Below the pieces are notes generated by a model that was given only the letters and a program-made list of their open reading frames with translations, ran no database searches and was not told the DNA's origin. A DNA stretch of 64,000 nt, taken from the NCBI RefSeq assembly GCF_932526225.1, contig NC_064035.1, forward strand, positions 17,845,969 through 17,909,968, given 5' to 3'. Positions 45,601 to 57,600 of the stretch are shown one piece after another. The stretch is from Nematostella vectensis. Lineage: Eukaryota > Cnidaria > Anthozoa > Actiniaria > Edwardsiidae. The stretch's first letter is position 1. Every line of letters begins with the position of its first letter. Position numbers and translations under genes: made by a program.

Positions 45601-48600
45601 GCGAGAGAGACATATTGCTTATCCAGTCATCAAGCTTACCACGCATGCTCTTTAGTTTGCATCCGCTGAGTATGTCGTACACGTCAATGCGCATCTTCTT
45701 GGCAACTAGCACTTGCATGTCGCCTTTCAGGGTGATGTCCGTGAGGTGTAGAAAGCTGTCTTCATCGTCCTGATCAAACACTTCGAAAGAGTGCGTCTCC
45801 GTAAGGGTGTCGACATCTATGACATGTAAGGAGTTTTCAAGTTTGGCCGAGTTACAAAGAATGAAGAGCTCCCCAGCACTCAGCACTGTGTTCTGTCCCG
45901 ACTTCCCCACGGGGAGGAGCTCAGTGAACCGGGCTTTCTGCTTTCCAGTTGGCACGTCCACTATTTCAAGGCTTTCTTCTGTGAAGAATGCGATGATGCC
46001 GCTGTTTTCGCCCGCCAAACAGAAAAGCGGAGAGGAATTAAAGAACTTAGTTCTGAAGCTAGATGAGGAAAAAAAGAATAAGGACACATTTTGATCATTC
46101 TTCTTTCGAAAATGTCTGTATACCATACACCACCATTTCATACCCCTAACACAATCTCAGGGGACACGGCAATGCTTATACAGGACTTGATGATCTTGCA
46201 ATAGCTGAGCGATGAAGTTGATGATGTATTGGTGATGGTGTTGGTGATGATAATAATGATCATGATACAGTCGATAGACAAAAGGTTGTTGTCAACCGGC
46301 TTCGCGACTACGCGACAAGCCCGCATGTAAGGATACGTAAAAAACACTGAAGCACCTAGCTGCATATATTAGCCACCGTGTCTGAAGTTATGCGGTGGCT
46401 AATATATGCAGCTAGGTGCTTCAGTGGTTCTTACCTATGCTTACATGCGGGCTTGTCGCGTAGTCGCGAAGCCGGTTGACGACAACCTTTTGTCAATCGA
46501 CTGTATACTGTTATTAGAGACGTAAGCCTATGTTACCTACCTTGCCAAGACCTCTCCTGTGCTAATATCAAAGACAGTGATTCCTTTTGTTGACGAAACC
46601 ACAGCACACCTGTCAGAATCTGCGCATTGGATAGCGCCAATACCCTCACCAATGTCCTCAATGGTAACCAGGATTGATCCGTCGTTTGCCGACCATACCT
46701 TAACTGATCCATCCTCACTCCCTGTCATTAGAATCAACGAGGGTAAACATGCGAACACCTATCCAATCACGAGAATCAATATGTGAACACTAAATAACAT
46801 GACATTCTTGCTTAAGGCCACAAGGGGTTTTGTTGCTTAAGTACGCCAGTGTAAATAGTGTGAGGGGTCACGTTTAGGGTTAGAGAACGTTAAGGGGTTA
46901 TAGGGGTAGGGTTTACCTGACACCACGCATGAGCCATCTGCGGTGACCGCTAGCCCATAGACGCCTTTGCTGTGACCGACTAACGTCTGGGTCAGTTGAC
47001 CTCCAGGTGGCGTCAGAAACGCTCGCGAGGGCACAAGGGAAGGCACACAGGGTTGCAGAGCATCACGGAGTAGGCCTGCAAGACTCTGAGACGACAGGCG
47101 ACATAAAAGTACGTACAAGCTACTCTCTAGGTAAGTAAAAGTTAAAAAGTATAAATAGTTCTTTTTTTCGAACCAGTTAAATTTCATACCTCATATAAAA
47201 TAACATACCTTTGATAATTGTGATTTTTCTGTGGAAAACCCATTCTCTTTGTGCTGTACACCAAAAATAAAAGTGACATTGTAATATACAAATTTGTCAG
47301 TGGCACGTATATCATACACATGACGAACAAGCTACGTAAATGGAACGTACATCATACAAACGTCTGGCGACCTACGTAAAGGGTTCATACATCATACAAA
47401 CGACTGGCAAACCACGTAAAGAGAACGTAAATCATACAAACGACTGGCAATTTGTGAAGAGAGTTGGCATGGATCCAAAACGATAGCGTCCTGGCCAAGT
47501 TGTAAAATATCCTCAATAGCCATTACATCCGAGTCTCGACAGGTCTGTCTTGCAAGGACAAAGTCATCCAGGAGAGCCCTGTAAATATAGTTGATAGTTG
47601 AAGTGGTGATGACGATATCCTGACACAGAATCTATAAGAATTCTTTTCCCTGAAATTTCTTGTGTTTCTTGAAAGCAATATGAAACACCATGATGGATAT
47701 GGCCGGGTTGTTTTGTTTGGCATGGGAATTAGGTAAAAGCTAGTCGCAAAAAAGCAATCGGGAAAACTCGCAGATGCAAGATTTTGTTAACATTCCTTTG
47801 AAATTTTCGCTCTAATGCAAACGGATGGAGTTAGTGGTGGTGGTGATTGCGATGGTGACGCCAATTACCTGATTGATCTCGCTCGTAGTTTTGCATCAAG
47901 CCATTCGAAGTTACAAAGCACATGTCTCTTCAGATCTAGAAGCCTTCCACTATGAATTAAATGGTACGGAAGCTCGTGCAGCTTCCGGAGATTGTACAGA
48001 TGTCGAGATAGCATTAAAGGTTGCGGCGGGACGCGGCTCGAACGCACCAAGTGTCCAAGGGAATTCTCAACTTCTAAAGGTATAAACACATCGGCCAATT
48101 TAGATATTTGCACTGTTATTAATCATATCTGATATTTAACCTGTTTCTATTTCGATTAGTCACCAAGATGCAATATCATATGTGAAATGCAATGAGGGTA
48201 ACATGAAAATGTTCAAGAAAATTATATGCCTTTCTGGACAAGTATTAGTATAATTCATAGATGACTGTGTACCCCCTCCTCGACGCTTTATTCTTATTGA
48301 AGAATCGCCTAATCTTAGGCACATTCGCATATACTATCTATGCCTGTGTATCCATGCCCCCCCCCCGTGCCTGTCCACCTGCCTAAACTTTACGTACCAT
48401 AAGGTCGCGCGCCAATAAAGTAGTCCGCCATGTTGGAATGTAGCTTGGCCTTGGTGTCAGAGTCTGCTAGGTATCGATCTCTTGCGGCCTCTATGAACTG
48501 GCGATGGTACCAGTAGGTAACGCGCGCACCCTCCGACCCCCTGTCTACGAGATAGGAGTCGAGGTCTGCTCGTATCCGTACCCATAGCAAGGGGGGCAGT

Positions 48601-51600
48601 CGGCGGATGGGTGGTGTCCAGTATTGGAACACATCATCAAGAACTTCATCATCACTAGACAGGATATCGTCCAGTTCCGTCTCCGTCAGGCCACTGCGGG
48701 CTGATGCAAAGGTCAATATTTGGGTAAGAATTTGATTTGATTTCGCTGCTTGGTAGTCTTGAATGAATCGAGTATTTGTACAGTGTGTATTATATTTAGC
48801 CACACCGGTCAAAGGTGTGATTTAGCCTGCACTAAAGAGTAAGTACGCAGCTGCTTAGTCTCCTATTATCCTTTTTCTACAAAGGAGTTCTTTTGTCTCT
48901 ATTCTTCTCGTTCTTTTTGAATTTTATTTTATTTTATTTTATTTTATATTTAGCCACACCGGTCAAAGGTGTGATTTAGCCTGCACTAAAGAGTAAGTAC
49001 GCAGCTGCTTTGTCTCCTATTATCTTTGTTCTACAAAGGAGTTCTTTTGTCTCTATTCTTCTCGTTCTTTGTGTCGAGGTGCGGATATTGTTCACTTGCC
49101 CAATCAAATTGCAGCTTGTAAGAGCTGCGTACTGACCCGCACTAAACAGGCGTGTGGATTAAACCTACCGTGTTGTAGCTTTGTACATATAACCCGATAT
49201 TTTCACTAAACACACATGTGGATTATACCTGCGGTGAGGTAGCCTAGTGCATGCTGGACCAGTATCCTCCCATGTTTGGCCTCTATGCGCTCTAACAGTC
49301 CATTAATAGCATCCCTCACACTGCCATAGAGTCTCGTCTGCCCTGGATCCGTGTACGAGTGCCAACGACAAGCCTCGTCAAACGAGATCTTGAGGAAGAG
49401 CGGCAGTGGGCACTGACTAAACGCGCTCATCACCAGGTCACGCTGCGCCGGCTGCAAGGTTCGTCCTGACTGCTGGAGCCACATGGAGAGAATGTCAGAT
49501 ACGTCACTATGAGGCAGCGACGGCACGGAGATAAAGAGCTTGTCATTCTTGAACATCGCCTGTTGGACGGAAATCAGAAGATTTACACCGGACGGGCGTC
49601 TGTAGTGTGATGTTGAGGGCAGCGGCGGGCACATTTTGCGGGACTATTAAACCATAGGGCTGTACTACTGAGCTATCGTGGGCAGTATCACTGAGCTATC
49701 GTGGGCCGTATCACTGAGCTATCGTGGGCCGTATCACTGAGCTATCGTGGTCCGTATCACTGAGCTATCGTGGGCCGTATCACTGAGCTATCGTGGGCCG
49801 TATCACTGAGCTATCGTGGGCCGTATCACTGAGCTATCGTGGGCCGTATTACTGAGCTATCGTGGGCCGTATCACTAAGCTATCGTGGGCCGTATCACTG
49901 AGCTATCGTGGGCCGTATCACTAAGCTATCGTGGGCCGTATCACTGAGCTATCGTGGGCCGTATCACTGAGCTATCGTGGGCCGTATTACTGAGCTATCG
50001 TGGGCCGTATTACTGAGCTATCGTGGGCCGTATCACTGAGCTATCGTGGGCCGTATCACTAAGCTATCGTGGGCCGTATCACTGAGCTATCGTGGTCCGT
50101 ATTACTGAGCTATCGTGGGCCGTATCACTGAGCTATCGTGGGCCGTATCACTAAGCTATCGTGGGCCGTATCACTGAGCTATCGTGGGCCGTATCACTAA
50201 GCTATCGTGGGCCGTATCACTAAGCTATCGTGGGCCGTATCACTGAGCTATCGTGGGCCGTATCACTAAGCTATCGTGGGCCGTATCACTGAGCTATCGT
50301 GGGCCGTATTACTGAGCTATCGTGGGCCGTATCACTAAGCTATCGTGGGCCGTATCACTGAGCTATCGTGGGCCGTATCACTAAGCTATCGTGGGCCGTA
50401 TCACTGAGCTATCGTGGGCCGTATCACTGAGCTATCGTGGGCCGTATTACTGAGCTATCGTGGGCCGTATCACTGAGTTATCGTGGGCCGTATCACTGAG
50501 CTATCGTGGGCCGTATCACTGAGCTATCGTGGGCCGTATCACTGAGCTATCGTGGGCCGTATCACTGGGTTATCGTGGGCCGTATCACTGAGCTATCGTG
50601 GGCCGTATCACTGAGCTATCGTGGGCCGTATCACTGAGCTATCGTGGGCCGTATCACTGAGTTATCGTGGGCCGTATCACTGAGCTATCGTGGGCCGTAT
50701 TACTGAGCTATCGTGGGCCGTATCACTGAGCTATCGTGGGCCGTATCACTGAGCTATCGTGGGCCGTATCACTGAGCTATCGTGGGCCGTATCACTGAGT
50801 TATCGTGGGCCGTATCACTGAGCTATCGTGGGCCGTATCACTGAGCTATCGTGGGCCGTATTACTGTGTTATCGTGGGCCGTATCACTGAGCTATCGTGG
50901 GCCGTATCACTGAGTTATCGTGGGCCGTATCACTGAGCTATCGTGGGCCGTATTACTGAGCTATCGTGGGCCGTATCACTGAGCTATCGTGGGCCGTATC
51001 ACTGAGCTATCGTGGGCCGTATCACTAAGCTATCGTGGGCCGTATCACTAAGCTATCGTGGGCCGTATCACTGAGCTATCGTGGGCCGTATCACTAAGCT
51101 ATCGTGGGCCGTATCACTGAGCTATCGTGGTCCGTATTACTGAGCTATCGTGGGCCGTATCACTGAGCTATCGTGGGCCGTTCTACTGAGCTATCGTGGG
51201 CCGTATCACTGAGCTATCGTGGGCCGTATCACTGAGCTATCGTGGGCCGTATCACTGAGCTATCGTGGGCCGTATCACTGAGCTATCGTGGGCCGTATTA
51301 CTGAGCTATCGTGGGCAGTATCACTGAGCTATCGTGGGCCGTATCACTGGGTTATCGTGGGCCGTATCACTGCGCTATCGTGGGCCGTATCACTGAGCTA
51401 TCGTGGGCCGTATCACTGAGCTATCGTGGGCCGTATCACTGAGCTATCGTGGGCCGTATCACTAAGCTATCGTGGGCCGTATCACTGAGCTATCGTGGGC
51501 CGTATCACTAAGCTATCGTGGGCCGTATCACTGAGCTATCGTGGGCCGTATCACTGGGTTATCGTGGGCCGTATCACTGAGCTATCGTGGGCCGTATCAC

Positions 51601-54600
51601 TGGGTTATCGTGGGCCGTATCACTGAGCTATCGTGGGCCGTATCACTGAGCTATCGTGGGCCGTATCACTGAGCTATCGTGGGCCGTATTACTGAGCTAT
51701 CGTGGGCCGTATCACTAAGCTATCGTGGGCCGTATCACTGAGCTATCGTGGGCCGTATCACTGAGCTATCGTGGGCCGTATCACTGAGCTATCGTGGGCC
51801 GTACTACTGAGCTATCGTGGGCCGTATCACTGAGCTATCGTGGGCCGTATTACTGAGCTATCGTGGGCAGTATCACTGAGCTATCGTGGGCCGTATCACT
51901 GGGTTATCGTGGGCCGTATCACTGAGCTATCGTGGGCCGTATCACTGAGCTATCGTGGGCCGTATCACTGAGCTATCGTGGGCCGTATGACTGAGCTATC
52001 GTGGGCCGTATCACTGAGCTATCGTGGGCCGTATTACTGAGCTATCGTGGGCAGTATCACTGAGCTATCGTGGGCCGTATCACTGAGCTATCGTGGGCCG
52101 TATCACTCAGCTATCGTGGGCCGTATCACTGAGCTATCGTGGGCCGTATCACTAAGCTATCGTGGGCCGTATCACTGAGCCATCGTGGGCCGTATCACTA
52201 AGCTATCGTGGGCAGTATCACTGAGCTATCGTGGGCCGTACTACTGAGCTATCGTGGGCCGTATCACTGAGCTATCGTGGGCCGTATCACTGAGCTATCG
52301 TGGGCCGTATCACTGAGCTATCGTGGGCCGTTCTACTGAGCTATCGTGGGCCGTATCACTGAGCTATCGTGGGCCGTATCACTGAGCTATCGTGGGCCGT
52401 ATTACTGAGCTATCGTGGGCCGTATCACTGAGCTATCGTGGGCCGTATCACTGGGTTATCGTGGGCCGTATCACTGAGCTATCGTGGGCCGTATCACTGG
52501 GTTATCGTGGGCCGTATCACTGGGTTATCGTGGGCCGTATCACTGAGCTATCGTGGGCCGTATCACTGAGCTATCGTGGGCCGTATGACTGAGCTATCGT
52601 GGGCCGTACTACTGAGCTATCGTGGGCCGTACTACTGAGCTATCGTGGGCCGTATCACTGAGCTATCGTGGGCCGTATCACTGAGCTATCGTGGGCCGTA
52701 TCACTGAGCTATCGTGGGCCGTATCACTGAGCTATCGTGGGCTGTACTACTGAGCTATCGTGGGCCGTATCACTGAGCTATCGTGGGCCGTATCACTGAG
52801 CTATCGTGGGCCGTATCACTGAGCTATCGTGGGCCGTATCACTGAGCTATCGTGGGCCTATCACTGAGCTATCGTGGGCCGTATCACTGAGCTATCGTGG
52901 GCCGTATCACTGAGTTATCGTGGGCCGTATCACTGAGCTATCGAGGTCCGTTACACTGAGCTGTCGTGTCGAACATCCCTAAGCTATCAAGGCCATCATC
53001 CCTGAGCTATCGTGGTCCGTACCAATCAGCTATCGTGGCCCTTACCATTGAACTATCGTGGCCCACATCGTACGTTGAATTTTTTTCAAAATTGATTCAG
53101 CTACAAACGAAATTCAAGCAGGCCTTTCATGTTACTGTCTCACTGAATCTCACAATTGATCACGCGACCAAGTTCCCAATGCCTTCTTTTCACTATGCGT
53201 GGCCTCACCTTCAATTTAGGAAAGCATCTATACTGAGCTCCGGGAAGGGTTGACACGATCATCTTGCAGTGACCAGGGAGATGTTTTGGTAACCAGTCGA
53301 GTAGCCTTGCTCCATCCTCAGGTGATAACTGATCCAGTGAGTCCAGTAGCACAAGGAGTGGCCTTTTGGCCGTCGCTGACGCCAGCAATGACGGAAACAA
53401 CTCGACCATGTCTTTCAAACCCTAAAATTAGAAGGATGAAGGGAACGACTCGACCATGTCTATCAAACTCTGAAATAAGCAAGGGACGAATTTTATTTAA
53501 AAGGTACGGATCAGATACAAGTTGATATTTTCTTGTAGAAAAGCTTGACTAAAGTACCTAAGTGTTTCCCAAATCAATAAGAATTCGATTGTATCGAGTG
53601 ACTATGTTGTGTCCGTTTGCCATTCCCATATATTCGGTTGAATGGTGTTGAAGGCGTTTAAAATGCATATAACACTTTAAGGAATGGCTTGTTTGCCAGA
53701 GATTTGTCCTAAAAATCCAAAGCTTTTCCGTGTACATATCCTTGGGAGTTACTCGGTCGTGAAGAGTAAAATAATAATTAATCTTTACCTGCGGAATAGA
53801 AGTAGTAAGGCGATAGACACACTTGATCTGTTCGCAAATAGACTTCATCAGGCGACGAATCGTAGAGCTCTTTGGGGTGGTACCCAGAAACCTGATAGTT
53901 AAAAAACATTACATTGCACCAAATACTCTAAGCCGAAAAGTTAGGGAATCCTTTCCTCACGTACTCGGCGTAGTCGGCATGCGACGCGCGCTATCGTGGC
54001 CACCTTTTTGTGAAGTACGCCAATACGGATGCGAGAATTGTGCTACGTCACTACCAGAAGAAAATTATGCGCATCCAAGAACAAGAGGGAATCATCCTAG
54101 TTGTGAACTTTTGTCACAACCAAAACTGCATGCTATTCTTAAAGCTAATCTTGCCGTACAGTCGCTGTTATTTACCTTTATTCGTACTTGAAGCGGGGGT
54201 ACGCATTTTACCTGAGAACGACACACGCCTCCGGATGAATCCAGTCTCTCGCGCATTTTGCCGCCATCGCCATTATTGACGTCTTGCCGCAGCCAGAACA
54301 GCCATGGAGAACTAAAGGCTGTCTAAGCCCATCTCGGAGATAATCCCCGATGGAATTTAACACGGCCTGCCTACCGTGGAACATGTCCAGCTTGGACTGA
54401 CAGAACATCATGTGCTGAACAACCTGGAAGTTTTTAAACAGGGCTTGGATGGGGTTAACCGACTACCGACAAACGGCTTATAAATTAACTGACTACCGAC
54501 AAAACATGAAAAAGACTAGTGACTAGCGACAAAAGATATTTGCCGACTACCGACATTTTATTATTTCCGGTTTTTTTAGTCTTTACTTCCACCGTCAATC

Positions 54601-57600
54601 TACTTAAATTCGGCCATTTCCGAATCTGCACTATGTATTTCCTGTTGCATCAACTTTTCAGTCAATATTGATCGATAATTAATTTATTATCAATAATTTA
54701 TTCATTACTCATCAATCCTAAATAAAGTTGTTTATACGTGAAATCTGGTACAAAAGCGAACACTAGCTTATATTCACTGACTACCGACAAAGACATAATT
54801 CTTACCGACTACCGACAAATTATGGACAATTTAACGGACTACCAACATGCAGACCCCCACTCCATTCAGACCCTGTTTAAAGCCGCATTATCACTAGTTT
54901 ACTACCGGTCGGTTAGGTAATAATATCCGATGATTTTTCACGGAAAACGCGAAAAAATATTTCAAAATATTGAAAGTGTGTGATGTGATTGATAATTTAG
55001 AGCGGATGGCCTGTTAAATATCTCGGATTCTAATAGATTTGTTGTCTTTTAACGGTTGAGGTTTCCGTCGGACCTCCGGAAGTAAACTGGTGACAATGCG
55101 GCTTTAAAGGGTATGAGAGCACGATTAAGCAAAGTGCCTTTTTTGAAGATTAAACAATACATGAATAACTATCATAATAGTTTACGTTTTTGTCTTTCAG
55201 TTTGATTTTTTGTTTAATAAAAAGTAAAAGAAATTCCATATAATTTCTTCATGATCAATTCTCGGACGTTGACGATGTGCAAAAAAGTGCTGCCCTCTTC
55301 TCCTACCTCCTCGTATATCGGACTCTCGATCTCGCTGCTCGTGTTCTCTGAGATACTCTGGGTTATCTTAGTCTCTAGCACTCGCTGGAAGTCCCGGCAA
55401 AAGGTATTCAGGTACTGTCTATGCTCGTCATTGGTAGGGTCAATGCCTGGAGAGAACAGAATATTCTTATTCGTGTTTACTCTAAAGAAAAAGGGCTTGA
55501 ATCAGATGCTTGTACGGCGCTGGCTTTATCAAAAATAAGGTCTCCTGAAGAAAACAAAATCTTCAAACAAGCTCTTACATTGCAAGGCGATTATAGGAAT
55601 GTGGATAATTGCTAGGAGCTAAATTGACGAGGTACCCAAAATTCGCTCAAAGTTTACGTCCGGTGAATTTGTAGAGTGCTCCCTTCCGTAACGCATCCCT
55701 GGTTTTAGCATTTGAGATTTCAAGCAGGGAACAAGCTATGCTGCCGAGGTAGGATTTTAGTGTGTATGTTGCTTTTGAGGGTAAAATCTATCTCTTTTGA
55801 AGAATTCACCTTTTCAAGCGAAACTGATTTATTGCTCGTGCAGAAAATTGCAAGAACCGGATAAAGTCCAAAACAATACTCCTAAAAAAATTACTAAAAT
55901 TAGCTAGAGGGTGAAGAAAATAAATACAGCATTTTTTCAATAACACGCTTGTAGATTGAAAAGTTCAAACAATCTTGAGGATTTAAAAGACTCTTTCAAA
56001 GCAACAATATCTTAGCAACATGCTTTGCCAAAATTAGGGGTTATCGCCTTCTTGATGAATGTTGTTGGTGACAAGTTATATAACGAGCGAGATCCACCTT
56101 ACATGCCTTCTCAGTCAAGTTTGCTTTAACAAGAATGCGGTTTTCTCTGTATCCAATGCCGACAATGCTACAACAAATAGTCTTCCTGCAAATTTGGGCC
56201 ATTGCGGGTGTTCCTCAGATACCTTTCTTGGTCCACTTGATTTTGTATACTAGCATGTTGTTTATTCCCAAGATTTGCTTCATTGACGATTTCAGCTGTT
56301 GTAACATGCTCATCCGGTCCGTGATCTCGTCCCCAATAGTCGTGTCCATATATCTTGACAAAGCACTGCCTCCAGAAGCCGGGTCGAGGTCTGTGAACTC
56401 ACGCTGGAACCAGTGGCACTTTGATTTATCCACAGAAGGTTTAAGAAGTCCCTCTTCTAATTCCATCTCACAAACTGAAAGAGTAAGAACAATTTGTTGC
56501 TAGAAAACGGTAGCTATGCAGGATTGTGTTAGAGTATGCTATCCCCTTTCGATACAATAAAGCGCCCTGGAAACTGTTATCTACGAAATCCACTTTGAAA
56601 GTAAAAGAGATGATAAATAAGCGCACAAACATAAAGAATTTCGGGTGTTCAAATCAAAATAACATGAGTGGGCTCTCCATTATGGTAAAGTTAATATTCA
56701 TGCCCTAACTACATTAAAAAAAATGCAATCAAGCATAACTCTGGTTAATCCGAAAACGCAAAGCGTCTTTTCTTATTTTTATGTACAGTTTATAGGTGTT
56801 TAGATACGATATTACTCAGTGACATATCGACATTGCTTATATAGATATCATGAATGTATTATTTTGTGAGATGGTTGCAAAAAAAAACAATTACCTGAGC
56901 GAGTGTACTTATGCACCGTTGCTTGATCGCTATGCGCCTTATGAATCGCTGTGACAATGGCGTTTTTGAGAGCTGTACAGTCTCTAGCCCAATCATCTTG
57001 TGCCTGTTTTCTCACTTTCTTATCGCCTTCAGTAAAAAAACCGTGAATCCATGTGGAGACGGGTTGCAAAATATATGATGCCGGAATGCAGTTGGTATCA
57101 AGTCTGTACCACCTTAAAAGAAAGGATTAAGAACCAAGGGTCAGAGCCATAGCAGGGGGTGGGGCACGTGCCCCAATATTTTCAAAAATTATAAGGAAAT
57201 GACCAGTAGAGGTAAAACGACCAGTGGCTGCAAAGTTTCTGTATTGTGCCCCCCCCCCCCCAATATTTCAAGGCCTGCTACGGCCCTGGATATCAAATAT
57301 TAGGCAAATACTATAGGGTAAAACAAAAAAAATTCAAGTGTCAATTCAATTTTTTTAAAGGAGGCTTACTTGTCCAGTAAATCTTTACCAGTACTGTTGC
57401 AATTGGCATGTATCATCTGGAGCTCATCAGAGGGCATCACAGGCGCCAGAGGGCAGTAGCCATATTTCTCTGATAACAGGGTCTAAAGGACATGTGGGAT
57501 TATAGTATATTGTAATAGCATTTGAACATCACAAGCACAAACATGTTGAACCATTTGAAATCAAAACATACTGTAAACTACAACAGAATAAATTCATCTG

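Noticed and set aside
52392..52592. 66-residue ORF in the 23-bp satellite
   Set aside because: Repeat artefact; no initiation or splice context.
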